Positions 7,505-16,482 of a stretch of 64,000 nucleotides of DNA are shown here, piece after piece. Source of the stretch: DASVEG01 sp035540495. GTDB lineage: Bacteria; Actinomycetota; Acidimicrobiia; Acidimicrobiales; CADCTF01. The notes under the pieces were generated by a model, which was given only the letters and a program-made list of their open reading frames with translations, searched no databases and had not been told where the DNA came from. The number at the start of each line of letters is the position of its first letter. The first letter of the stretch is position 1. The position numbers and the translations under genes were made by a program. The DNA lies in assembly GCA_035540495.1 (NCBI GenBank), contig DATLGL010000024.1, positions 3,234 through 67,233 of the forward strand, written 5' to 3'.

Positions 7505-10124
7505 CGTCGTGAACGACACCGTCACGATCCTCGTCGACGGCCAGGAGGTCGCCGCCAAGCCCGGCGAGATGATCATCGCCGCCGCTGAGCGGGCCGGCGT
7601 CTACATCCCGCGCTTCTGCTACCACCCGCGCATGCGGCCGGTCGGCATGTGCCGCATGTGCCTCGTCCAGGTGAAGGGCCCGCGCGGTTTCGCCCTCCAG
7701 CCCGCGTGCTTCGTCCCGGTCGCCGAGGGACAAGAGGTCATCACCAACTCGCCCGAGGTGAAGAAGGCCCAGGACGGCATCCTCGAGTTCCTCCTCGTCA
7801 ACCACCCGCTCGACTGCCCCGTCTGCGACAAGGGCGGCGAGTGCCCGCTGCAGGACCAGACCTTCACCTACGGCCCCGGCGAGACGCGCTTCGTCGAGGA
7901 GAAGCGTCACTGGGAGAAGCCGATCGCACTCTCCGACCTCGTCTACATCGACCGCGAGCGCTGCATCCAGTGCGACCGCTGCACCCGCTTCGCCGACGAG
8001 GTGGCCGGCGACCCGCTGATCGAGTTCATCGGCCGGGGTGCGAAGACCGAGGTCAACACGTTCCCCGACCAGCCGTTCGCGTCGTACTTCTCCGGCAACA
8101 CGGTGCAGATCTGTCCGGTCGGCGCTCTCCTCTCGCGGCCGTACCGTTTCAAGGCGCGCCCGTGGGACCTCGAACAGGTCGAGTCGACGTGCACGGTGTG
8201 CTCGGTCGGCTGCCGAATCGCCGTGCAGTCGTCGCAGGACGACCTCACCCGCTACCTGGGTCTCGACAGCGACCCCGTCAACCACGGCTGGCTGTGCGAC
8301 AAGGGCCGCTACTCGTACGAGGCCGTCAACAGCGGTGATCGTCTCCGGCAGCCGATGCAGCGCCGGGCCGACCAGCTCGAGCCGTCGAAGTGGGCCGACG
8401 CGCTCGACGCCGCCGCGCAGGGGCTGTCCGACGCGGCGAAGGCGTACGGGCCTGCCGCAGTCGCGGTGATCGGCGGCGCCCGCCTCCCGAACGAAGACCA
8501 GTACGCGTGGGCCAAGCTGGCCAAGGGCGTGCTCGGCACCGACAACGTCGACGCGCAACTCGGCGATGGCCTGCCGGCCGACGTCGTGCTCGGCCTCCCG
8601 AAGGCCACGATCGACGACGTCTGCTCCGCCTCCGCGGTGATCCTCCTCACCGGCGACATCAAGGAAGAGCTGCCGGTGCTCTACCTGCGCCTCCGCGGCG
8701 CGGTGCTCGACAAGAAGATCCCGCTCATCGAGGTCGCCGCACGGCGCACGGGGATGACCCGCTACGCGACCGACGTCGTGCCGTACCTCCCCGGCGAGGC
8801 CCACACCGCGGTGCGGTCGCTGCTCGACGGCGACCTCCGCTCGAAGCTCGGTGCCAACCCCGTCGTCGTGCTCGGGCGTCCCTCGGTCGCGGAGCCAGCC
8901 GACTCGATCGTCGCGGCTGCTGCCGCTCTCTCCGAGGTGCCCGGTGTGCGCTTCCTGTCGGGGCTTCGCCGTGGGAACGTCCACGGCGCGCTCGACATGG
9001 GCCTCACCCCCGGCCTCCTGCCCGGTCGCGTCACCCTCGCCGCCGGGCGATCGCACTTCGTCGACGCCTGGGGCAACGCACCAGCCGAACGCGGTCTCGA
9101 CACCGAAGGCATCCTGCGCGCAGCCGCGGACGGCAAGATCCACGGCCTCGTGCTGCTCGGCGCCGACCCGCTCGGCGACTTCCCCGACCGTGAGCTCGCC
9201 ACCCGCGCGCTCGACCGGGCGACCTTCGTCGTCGCGGTCGACTGCTTCCTCACCGAGTCGGTAGCGAAGGCCGACGTCGTGCTCCCGGCGGCCACGTTCG
9301 CGGAGCGTCCTGGCACGACCACGAACCTCGAGGGACGGGTCACCCGTCTCGGCGCCAAGGTGACCGCACCCGACGTCGCGTGGCCCGACTGGATGATCGC
9401 GGTGGAGCTCGCGGCCCGCCTCGACGCCGACCTGGGCTTCCTCACCCTCGACGAGGTCTGGGACGAGATCGAGCGCACCGCGCCCGCGTTCGCCGGCATC
9501 ACCCGCAGCGTGCTGAACCAGCGGGCCCACCGCGACGGCGTGGTCGTGCCCCTCGGTTCGGAACCCCCGCGCGGCGCGGCGGAAATCGACGCCTCGGCCG
9601 ACCCCACGTCGACGCCCGGCGTCCTCCACGCCGAGACCCAGGGCGAGACGATCCTCGAGGGCCAGCCCGATCTTGCCGAGCCTGGTCCCGGTGCCGACGC
9701 CGGTTCTGGGAACGATTCCGCCGAGATCCCGGCGAAAGCGTTCCCAGATGTGCCGCTGTTCGAGTGGGACCGCGACGCGCCCGTCGTTCGAGACGTGAAG
9801 CCGGACGCCTACGCGCTCCGGCTCGTCGCGGTGCGCAAGCTCTACGACGACGGCATCACCGTCAGCATGTCGCCTGCGCTCTCGCAGCTGACCGCGGACC
9901 CCGTGCTCAAGGTGAACCCGCACGACCTCGATCGTCTGGGCATCAAGAGCGGTGGCACCGTCCGGCTGCGCAGCAACAAGGTCACCGCGAACGTGGTCGT
10001 CGAGGCCGACGAGCACCAGCCCCGTGGTTCGGCCGCGCTGCCGTTCAACGTCCCCGGCATCGACGCCGGCTCCTTGATCGACGTGGGCGCGCCCGCGAAC
10101 CAGATCGGGATCGAGACCCCGTGA
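7497..10124 (+). CDS. nuoG: NADH-quinone oxidoreductase subunit G with clusters N1b, N4, N5 and N7-type site
   Basis: Largest peripheral subunit. N-terminal [2Fe-2S] ligands C41, C52, C55, C71; His-Cys3 N5 site H103, C107, C110, C116; C156, C159, C162 with C206 for N4; and a further C232, C235, C239, C267 set matching the N7 site that is kept in only some bacteria. A molybdopterin-oxidoreductase-like fold follows (about 230-700) and a C-terminal molybdopterin-binding-like domain. The ATG at 7497 (875 residues) is preferred over the GTG 12 bases upstream, which would lengthen the overlap with nuoF. Stop overlaps the nuoH GTG. Confidence 0.95.
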   Translation: MTDVVNDTVTILVDGQEVAAKPGEMIIAAAERAGVYIPRFCYHPRMRPVGMCRMCLVQVKGPRGFALQPACFVPVAEGQEVITNSPEVKKAQDGILEFLLVNHPLDCPVCDKGGECPLQDQTFTYGPGETRFVEEKRHWEKPIALSDLVYIDRERCIQCDRCTRFADEVAGDPLIEFIGRGAKTEVNTFPDQPFASYFSGNTVQICPVGALLSRPYRFKARPWDLEQVESTCTVCSVGCRIAVQSSQDDLTRYLGLDSDPVNHGWLCDKGRYSYEAVNSGDRLRQPMQRRADQLEPSKWADALDAAAQGLSDAAKAYGPAAVAVIGGARLPNEDQYAWAKLAKGVLGTDNVDAQLGDGLPADVVLGLPKATIDDVCSASAVILLTGDIKEELPVLYLRLRGAVLDKKIPLIEVAARRTGMTRYATDVVPYLPGEAHTAVRSLLDGDLRSKLGANPVVVLGRPSVAEPADSIVAAAAALSEVPGVRFLSGLRRGNVHGALDMGLTPGLLPGRVTLAAGRSHFVDAWGNAPAERGLDTEGILRAAADGKIHGLVLLGADPLGDFPDRELATRALDRATFVVAVDCFLTESVAKADVVLPAATFAERPGTTTNLEGRVTRLGAKVTAPDVAWPDWMIAVELAARLDADLGFLTLDEVWDEIERTAPAFAGITRSVLNQRAHRDGVVVPLGSEPPRGAAEIDASADPTSTPGVLHAETQGETILEGQPDLAEPGPGADAGSGNDSAEIPAKAFPDVPLFEWDRDAPVVRDVKPDAYALRLVAVRKLYDDGITVSMSPALSQLTADPVLKVNPHDLDRLGIKSGGTVRLRSNKVTANVVVEADEHQPRGSAALPFNVPGIDAGSLIDVGAPANQIGIETP

Positions 10125-11326
10125 CGTCGGTGCTGGGCACGGCGGTGCTGGGCGCGATGGGCGATCCTCTGCTCAACCAGGAGATCGACTTCACCGCGAT
10201 CGCGATCGTGATCGGGAAGACCGTCTTCACGTTCGCGCTGCTGCTGGTCGCGGTGATGTTGATGATCTGGTTCGAGCGCAAGGTCATCGCCGACATGCAG
10301 AACCGGATCGGACCGAACCGGGCCGGTCCGTGGGGCATCCTCCAGACGCTCGCGGACGGCATCAAGTTCTTCTTCAAGGAAGACCTGATCCCCGACCGTG
10401 CCGACCGCCTCGTCTTCAAGATCGCGCCCTACCTGGCGATGGTGCCGGCGTTCCTCAGCTTCGCCATCGTCCCTCTCGGCGGCACCATCGAGCTGTTCGG
10501 GCGGGAGACGCGCCTGCAGCTGGCCGACCCGCCGGTCGGCATCCTCTTCCTGCTCGCCATGTCGGCCGTCGCGGTCTACGGCGTGATGCTGGCCGGCTGG
10601 GCGTCGGGCTCGAAGTACCCGCTGCTGGGCTCGGTGCGAGCGAGCGCGCAGATGGTGTCCTACGAAGCGGCTCTCGGTCTGAGCGTGGTGACGGTCGTGC
10701 TCGTGACGGGCTCGCTCTACACGAGCGACATCGTGTTCTCCCAGAGCGGCAACATCCTCGACTGGAACCTGATCCGCCTCGGCATCGTTCCGTTCATCAT
10801 CTTCCTGATCGCCGCGACGGCCGAGCTGAACCGGCCGCCGTTCGATCTCGTCGAGGCGGAGCAGGAGCTCGTCGGAGGCTTCCACACCGAGTACTCGTCG
10901 ATCCGCTTCGCGCTCTTCTTCCTCGCCGAGTTCATGAACACGGTGACGATGTCGGCCGTGATCGTCACCCTCTTCTTCGGCGGGCCGACGATCCCGTGGG
11001 ACGTCCCGTTCTTCACCAGCGTCTCGCCGGTGTGGTTCCTCCTGAAGGTGCTGGTGTTCCTGTTCACCTACGTCTGGTTCCGCGCCACGCTTCCCCGGCT
11101 CCGCTACGACCAGCTGATGGACCTCGGGTGGAAGGTCCTGATCCCGCTCGCCCTCGCGTGGCTGCTCGTCATCGCCGCGATCCGCATGGTCGACACCGAG
11201 ACCGCGCTGCAGCGCTTCCTCATCGTCGCCGCGGCGTTCGGCGCAGGGCTCCTGTGCGCGGTCATGCTCATCCGGTCGCTGCAGCTCGGCCGCGACACCG
11301 TCCTGGAGGAAGATCTCCATGGGTAG
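10121..11326 (+). CDS. nuoH: NADH-quinone oxidoreductase subunit H (complex I, operon 1)
   Basis: Membrane subunit joining the two arms and lining the quinone channel. Several hydrophobic helices; signatures WFERKVIADMQNRIGPNR (helix 1 loop) and ELNRPPFDLVEAEQELVGG (the conserved loop facing the quinone site). 401 residues, slightly long, from a GTG that overlaps the nuoG stop. The C-terminus continues with two extra hydrophobic stretches after the usual end of the family. nuoI starts 8 bases inside its 3' end. Confidence 0.96.
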   Translation: MTSVLGTAVLGAMGDPLLNQEIDFTAIAIVIGKTVFTFALLLVAVMLMIWFERKVIADMQNRIGPNRAGPWGILQTLADGIKFFFKEDLIPDRADRLVFKIAPYLAMVPAFLSFAIVPLGGTIELFGRETRLQLADPPVGILFLLAMSAVAVYGVMLAGWASGSKYPLLGSVRASAQMVSYEAALGLSVVTVVLVTGSLYTSDIVFSQSGNILDWNLIRLGIVPFIIFLIAATAELNRPPFDLVEAEQELVGGFHTEYSSIRFALFFLAEFMNTVTMSAVIVTLFFGGPTIPWDVPFFTSVSPVWFLLKVLVFLFTYVWFRATLPRLRYDQLMDLGWKVLIPLALAWLLVIAAIRMVDTETALQRFLIVAAAFGAGLLCAVMLIRSLQLGRDTVLEEDLHG

Positions 11327-11963
11327 CCTCGACGGCTTCCGCGTGACGTTCAAGCAGATGTTCCTGCCGCGCGTCACGACCGAGTACCCGCACGAGAAGC
11401 GACCGAAGCCCGAGCGGCACCACGGCCGTCACGTCCTCAACCGCTACGAGGACGGGATGGAGAAGTGCATCGGCTGCGAGCTGTGCGCCGGTGTGTGCCC
11501 TGCCCGATGCATCTACGTGCGCGGCGCCGACAACCCGCCCGAGGCGCCGGTGTCGCCGGGCGAGCGCTACGGCTTCGTCTACGAGATCAACTACCTCCGT
11601 TGCATCCACTGCGACCTCTGCGTCGAGGCCTGCCCGACGGAGGCCATCACCGAGTCGAAGCTGTTCGAGTTCTCGTTCACCAACCGGCAGGACGCGATCT
11701 ACACGAAGGACGAGCTCGTCGTAGCGGACGACGGCAAGCCGCAGCAGCTGCCCTGGGAGCACTGGATCGAAGGCGACGACGAGCACACCTCGGCGTGGGC
11801 TCGCGCCACGGCGCCGCACGGGAACGCCGAGTTCGAGGGCCGCGTCCAGTGGTCGGGTGAGCTCGGCTACGGCGTCCGTGCACCGGAGCCGGCCCAGGCC
11901 GAGCGCGACGAGGAGACGGGCGAGCCGTGGGAGTTCATCGCCCGGAACCGGGGCGGCGTATGA
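11319..11963 (+). CDS. nuoI: NADH-quinone oxidoreductase subunit I, 2x[4Fe-4S] (complex I, operon 1)
   Basis: Ferredoxin-like subunit with clusters N6a and N6b. First ligand set C50, C53, C56, C60 (CIGCELCAGVC), second C95, C98, C101, C105 (CIHCDLCVEAC). 214 residues, with a C-terminal extension of about 60 residues beyond the ferredoxin fold. ATG start with a GGAGGA ribosome site at 11305-11310, overlapping the nuoH stop; its own stop overlaps nuoJ (ATGA). Confidence 0.96.
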   Translation: MGSLDGFRVTFKQMFLPRVTTEYPHEKRPKPERHHGRHVLNRYEDGMEKCIGCELCAGVCPARCIYVRGADNPPEAPVSPGERYGFVYEINYLRCIHCDLCVEACPTEAITESKLFEFSFTNRQDAIYTKDELVVADDGKPQQLPWEHWIEGDDEHTSAWARATAPHGNAEFEGRVQWSGELGYGVRAPEPAQAERDEETGEPWEFIARNRGGV

Positions 11964-12637
11964 GCTCGCTCCTCGCCGCTTCCATCCCGGACGTCGGCGT
12001 CTTCGTCGTCTCCGCCGTGATCGTGCTCGCAGGCGCCCTCGGCGTGATCTTCGCCCGCAACGCGGTGCACTCGGCGCTCTGCCTCGTCGCCACCCTGTTC
12101 GGCGTCGCGGTGCTGTTCGTCGCCCAAGAGGCGCACTTCCTCGCCGCGGTGCAGGTGATGGTGTACGCCGGCGCGATCGTCGTGCTGTTCCTCTTCGTGA
12201 TCATGCTGCTCGGCGTCGATCGCGAAGAGGACCCGACGCTCGAGCCTCTGCGGGGGCAGCGGCCGCTGGCCATCGGTTTCGGGCTCCTCATCGCACTGCT
12301 CGTCCTCGTGATCGGTGGCCGCGCGAATTGGGCAACCGGTCAGCGGGCCGCACGCGGTGCCGCCGACGCGCCGGGTGAGAACGTCGAGCTCCTCGGCCGC
12401 AGCCTCTTCACCGACTTCCTGCTGCCGTTCGAGGTCACCGCGGTGCTGCTGGTGATCGCCGTCGTCGGCGCCGTCGTGCTCGCCCGCCGGCCGCCGCGAG
12501 CCGAGCTCATCGCGATGCGCGAGGAGGAGGAGCGGTTCCGGGCCGAGTCGGAGGCCGAGCTGGCCTCCAGCCGCAAGGCGTCGCAGTCCGACGAGATCGA
12601 AGCGGCCGGAGCGGCCAACCGGGAAGGGGAGTCGTGA
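11960..12637 (+). CDS. nuoJ: NADH-quinone oxidoreductase subunit J (complex I, operon 1)
   Basis: Small membrane subunit with five predicted helices; helix 3 carries the conserved VMVYAGAIVVLFLFVIMLLG stretch. 225 residues from the ATG at 11960. An ORF reading from 11927 would add 11 residues inside nuoI and is rejected. A charged, Glu/Arg/Ser-rich tail of about 45 residues follows the last helix and is missing from the paralogue at 43999. Translation coupled to nuoI and nuoK by 4-base overlaps. Confidence 0.95.
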   Translation: MSSLLAASIPDVGVFVVSAVIVLAGALGVIFARNAVHSALCLVATLFGVAVLFVAQEAHFLAAVQVMVYAGAIVVLFLFVIMLLGVDREEDPTLEPLRGQRPLAIGFGLLIALLVLVIGGRANWATGQRAARGAADAPGENVELLGRSLFTDFLLPFEVTAVLLVIAVVGAVVLARRPPRAELIAMREEEERFRAESEAELASSRKASQSDEIEAAGAANREGES

Positions 12638-12939
12638 GCGTTCCCGGCGAGTGGTACCTCATCCTCTCCGCGTTGCTGTTCACGATCGGCGCGATCGGCC
12701 TGATGATCCGTCGGAACGTGCTGGTGATGTTCATGTGCGTCGAGCTGATGCTCAACGCGGTGAACCTCTCGTTCGTGACCTTCGCCCGCATGCTCAACGA
12801 CATCGGCGGGCAGGTCGTCGTCTTCTTCGTCCTGGTGGTGGCTGCAGCCGAGGTCGTGGTCGGCCTCGGGATCATCGTCGCCATCTACCGCCGCCGCTCC
12901 GGCGCCACCGCCGACGACCTCCACTACCTCAGAGGCTGA
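12634..12939 (+). CDS. nuoK: NADH-quinone oxidoreductase subunit K (complex I, operon 1)
   Basis: Three-helix subunit, 101 residues, the usual size. The two buried glutamates of the family are visible in MCVELMLNAVNLSF (helix 2) and AAAEVVVGLGIIVAIYRRR (helix 3). GTG start overlapping the nuoJ stop; nuoL begins 4 bases after its own stop. Confidence 0.96.
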   Translation: MSVPGEWYLILSALLFTIGAIGLMIRRNVLVMFMCVELMLNAVNLSFVTFARMLNDIGGQVVVFFVLVVAAAEVVVGLGIIVAIYRRRSGATADDLHYLRG

Positions 12940-12943
12940 CCTC

Positions 12944-14914
12944 TTGGAAGCTCTCGATCTCACCTGGCTGATCCCTGCCTTCCCGCTGGTCGGGTTCCTG
13001 ACGCTGCTCGTCGCCGGGCGCCGCCTGGGCGACCCATGGGCGGGATGGCTGGCGACGGCGATGTGCGGCAGCGCCTTCGTGGCGACGGTGGCGATGTTCT
13101 TCGCCCTCGTCGCGGTCGACGGTCACGACCGCCACCACGTGACGACGCTGTTCACGTGGATCCCCGTCGGCGGCCTGCACGTCGACTTCGCCTTCCTCGC
13201 GGACCCGCTCAGCATCACGATGGCGCTGTTCGTCACCGGGATCGGCAGCCTGATCCACCTGTACTCGATCGGCTACATGCACGGCGATCGCGACTTCCCC
13301 AGGTTCTTCACCTACCTGAACCTGTTCGTGTTCTCGATGCTCACGCTGGTGCTGGCCGACAACTTCCTCCTCAGCTTCCTCGGGTGGGAGGGTGTGGGCG
13401 CCTGCTCGTACTTCCTCATCTCGTTCTGGTTCACCCGGAACAGCGCGGCCGTCGCGGGCAAGAAGGCGTTCGTCACCAACCGGGTCGGTGACTTCGGGTT
13501 CATGGTCGCGATGTTCCTGATCTTCGCCACCGTCGGGTCACTCGACTACGCGACGGTGCTCGGCGAAGGCGTCGAGAGGATGACCGAGACCACCGCCACC
13601 GCCGTCGCGCTCCTCTTGTTCGTCGGCGCGTGCGGCAAGTCGGCCCAGCTTCCGCTCTACGTGTGGTTGCCCGACGCGATGGAGGGCCCGACTCCGGTCT
13701 CCGCCCTCATCCATGCCGCGACCATGGTCACCGCGGGTGTCTACCTGCTGTGCCGCGTCGCTCCGATCCTCGAGCACGCGGATCCGATGGCGATGACGAT
13801 CATCGCGTCGGTGGGCGCGCTCACCGCGTTGTTCGCCGCGACCGTGGCCTGCGCGCAGGACGACATCAAGAAGGTGCTCGCCTACTCGACCGTCAGCCAG
13901 CTCGGCTACATGGTGCTCGCGGTCGGTACGGGCAGCTTCGTCGCCGCCATCTTCCACATGGTCACCCATGCGTTCTTCAAGGCGCTGATGTTCCTCGGTG
14001 CCGGGTCGGTGATCCACGGCCTGCACGAGGAGCAGGACATGAAGCGGATGGGTGCCCTCGCGAAGTGGATGCCGATCACGTGGTCGACCTTCATGGTCGG
14101 CTGGCTCGCCATCTCCGGCGTGCCTCCCTTCGCCGGCTTCTGGTCGAAGGACGAGATCCTCGCCGGCGCGTTCCTCGACAACAAGCTGCTCTGGCTGGTC
14201 GGGCTCGCGACGGCGTTCCTCACCGCGTACTACATGAGCCGTCAGGTCTTCCTCGTCTTCTACGGCGAGGAGCGGTGGCGGTCGCCGGAGCACGCAGGTG
14301 AGCACGACAAGGAGGAGCTCACGCACGCCGAGAAGTCGGTCGGCGGTCACGCCGACGACCACGGTGCCGGCCAGCCCCACGAATCGCCGTGGGTGATGAC
14401 CGTCCCGCTCGTCGTACTGGCTGCGCTCTCCGTCGTGGGCGGCGCGCTCAACCTGCCGTTCGCCAAGTCGGTGATGTTCCTCGAGCACTGGCTCGAACCG
14501 AGCTTCGGCGACGCGCTCCACCCGCACGAGTTCGAGGGGTACACGCAGTGGTTCCTCGCACTGGCCGCGACCGCGGCCGCGGCCGGCGGCATCTTCCTCG
14601 CGTACTCGACGTGGTACCGCCGCCGCCCCGAGGAGCTCGCCAACCTCGAGCCCGAGCCGCTGAAGAAGGCGTGGTACGTCGATGCCGGGTACTCCGCCCT
14701 CATGGGAGGCCCCGGGCGCTGGATCGCCGACAAGACGGCGTACGTCGTCGACAAGGGCGTGATCGACGGTGCGGTCAACGGTGTCGCCACGCTGGTGCGG
14801 GGCGGCGGTGACCAGCTCCGCAAGGTCCAGACCGGCTACGTCCGCAACTACGCCGTCGGCATCGCAGCCGGCGTCGTGGTCCTGCTCGCCTACACGTTGG
14901 TGAGGACGATCTGA
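12944..14914 (+). CDS. nuoL: NADH-quinone oxidoreductase subunit L, antiporter-like (complex I, operon 1)
   Basis: Largest antiporter-like subunit, involved in proton translocation. 656 residues with many hydrophobic helices. Signatures include LLSFLGWEGVGACSYFLI, the LPLYVWLPDAMEGPTPVSAL loop with its conserved Lys/Asp context, and the C-terminal lateral-helix region ending in a last membrane anchor. A His/Asp/Glu-rich hydrophilic loop lies at about residues 445-485 (14290-14400). TTG start is inferred from the operon spacing and from alignment of the N-terminus with the family; no closer ATG/GTG preserves the first helix. The stop overlaps the nuoM ATG by one base. Confidence 0.95.
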   Translation: MEALDLTWLIPAFPLVGFLTLLVAGRRLGDPWAGWLATAMCGSAFVATVAMFFALVAVDGHDRHHVTTLFTWIPVGGLHVDFAFLADPLSITMALFVTGIGSLIHLYSIGYMHGDRDFPRFFTYLNLFVFSMLTLVLADNFLLSFLGWEGVGACSYFLISFWFTRNSAAVAGKKAFVTNRVGDFGFMVAMFLIFATVGSLDYATVLGEGVERMTETTATAVALLLFVGACGKSAQLPLYVWLPDAMEGPTPVSALIHAATMVTAGVYLLCRVAPILEHADPMAMTIIASVGALTALFAATVACAQDDIKKVLAYSTVSQLGYMVLAVGTGSFVAAIFHMVTHAFFKALMFLGAGSVIHGLHEEQDMKRMGALAKWMPITWSTFMVGWLAISGVPPFAGFWSKDEILAGAFLDNKLLWLVGLATAFLTAYYMSRQVFLVFYGEERWRSPEHAGEHDKEELTHAEKSVGGHADDHGAGQPHESPWVMTVPLVVLAALSVVGGALNLPFAKSVMFLEHWLEPSFGDALHPHEFEGYTQWFLALAATAAAAGGIFLAYSTWYRRRPEELANLEPEPLKKAWYVDAGYSALMGGPGRWIADKTAYVVDKGVIDGAVNGVATLVRGGGDQLRKVQTGYVRNYAVGIAAGVVVLLAYTLVRTI

Positions 14915-16482
14915 TGCACGCGCTCCTCGCTGTCGCCGAGGCTCACGGGTCGTCGTCGCCCGAGTTCCCGCTCCTCACCGCACTCATCCTCCTGCCCGCG
15001 ATCGGCGCGCTGCTGCTCGCGCTCATCCCCCGTGAGCAGGAGTCGCTGCTCAAGCTCGCGGGCTTCGGGTTCGCCCTCGCCACCGGCGTCCTCAGCGTCA
15101 TCCTCGCCACCTCGTTCGAGGCCCACGGCGAGACGTTCCAGTTCCTCTCGCAGCACGAGTGGATCCCCGAACTCGGCGTGCAGTGGAAGCTCGGTGTCGA
15201 CGGCATCTCGCTGTGGCTCGTCGTGCTCACCGGCATCCTCTTCCCGATCGCGCTCGTCGGGCCGAACGTGCACAAGGACGTGAAGAGCTACACGGCCTGG
15301 CTGCTGTTGCTCGAAGCCGGTTGCATGGGCGTGTTCGTCGCCCTCGACCTGCTGGTGTTCTTCTTCTTCTTCGAGCTCGTGCTCGTCCCGATGTACTTCC
15401 TCATCGCGGGCTGGGGATACGAGGGTCGCCAGTACGCGTCGCTGAAGTTCTTCCTCTACACCCTCTTCGGCTCGGCGTTCCTGCTCGTCGGGATGGTCGC
15501 CCTCGCCTTCCTCCACCAGCGGGCCACCGGCACCATCACCTTCGACGTCGTCGAGCTGGCCGAGAGCCAGTCGATCGCGTCGTCGACCGCGCGATGGATC
15601 TTCCTCGCCTTCTCCTTGGCCTTCGCGGTGAAGGTGCCGCTGTTCCCCGTCCACACGTGGCTGCCCGATGCGCACACCCAGGCGCCCACCGCTGGTTCGG
15701 TGATCCTGGCCGGCGTGCTGCTGAAGCTCGGCACGTACGGCCTCGTCCGCTTCGGGCTCTACCTGTTTCCCGAGGCCGCGGTCGACCTGGCGCCGCTCAT
15801 GCTCACCCTCGCGGTGATCGGCATCGTGTACGGCGCGGTGGTGGCGACGATGCAGAAGGACCTCAAGCGGCTCGTCGCGTACTCGTCGGTCGCGCACCTG
15901 GGCTTCATCGTCCTCGGCACGTTCGCCTTCACCAACCAGGCGATCACCGGTGGCGTGCTCCAGATGGTCAACCACGGCATCTCTACCGGTGCGCTCTTCC
16001 TGCTCGTCGGGATGATCTACGAGCGACGCCACACCCGCCAGATCGACGAGCTCGGCGGCCTGCAGCGCCCGGCACCCGTGCTGGCCGCCGTCTTCACGGT
16101 CGTGATGCTGAGCTCGATCGGCCTTCCTCTGCTCAACGGGTTCGTGGGCGAGTTCCTCATCCTCATCGGCACCTTCGTCACCCATCGTTGGTGGGCCGTC
16201 GTCGGCACCACCGGGGTGATCCTCGCCGCGCTCTACCTGCTGTGGGCCTACCAGCGGGTGTTCCACGGCGAGCCGGAGGGCGAGAACGCCACCATCCCCG
16301 ACATGACGTGGAAGGAGCGGGCCGTCATGGCGCCGCTCCTGCTGATGATCGTGTTCCTCGGCGTGTACCCGAAGCCGGTCATCGAGCGCATCGAGCCGTC
16401 GGTCGAGCGGCTCATCGCCCACGTCGAGCAGCACAGCGACTTCGAACAGCCCGGCGTGGCTTCTGGAGGTGAAGGCGAGTGA
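14914..16482 (+). CDS. nuoM: NADH-quinone oxidoreductase subunit M, antiporter-like (complex I, operon 1)
   Basis: Antiporter-like proton-pumping subunit. 522 residues. Family marks: FFFFELVLVPMYFLI (conserved Glu in helix 5), VKVPLFPVHTWLPDAHTQAP, and KDLKRLVAYSSVAHLGF. One-base overlap TGATG with nuoL and GTGA with nuoN indicate coupled translation. Paralogous to nuoL, nuoN and to the copy at 47009. Confidence 0.96.
   Translation: MHALLAVAEAHGSSSPEFPLLTALILLPAIGALLLALIPREQESLLKLAGFGFALATGVLSVILATSFEAHGETFQFLSQHEWIPELGVQWKLGVDGISLWLVVLTGILFPIALVGPNVHKDVKSYTAWLLLLEAGCMGVFVALDLLVFFFFFELVLVPMYFLIAGWGYEGRQYASLKFFLYTLFGSAFLLVGMVALAFLHQRATGTITFDVVELAESQSIASSTARWIFLAFSLAFAVKVPLFPVHTWLPDAHTQAPTAGSVILAGVLLKLGTYGLVRFGLYLFPEAAVDLAPLMLTLAVIGIVYGAVVATMQKDLKRLVAYSSVAHLGFIVLGTFAFTNQAITGGVLQMVNHGISTGALFLLVGMIYERRHTRQIDELGGLQRPAPVLAAVFTVVMLSSIGLPLLNGFVGEFLILIGTFVTHRWWAVVGTTGVILAALYLLWAYQRVFHGEPEGENATIPDMTWKERAVMAPLLLMIVFLGVYPKPVIERIEPSVERLIAHVEQHSDFEQPGVASGGEGE

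Noticed and set aside
7476..10016. 846-codon minus-strand open frame opposite nuoG
   Set aside because: NuoG has all cluster ligands on the plus strand; the antisense reading is Val/Asp/Arg/Gly/His-rich with no motif.
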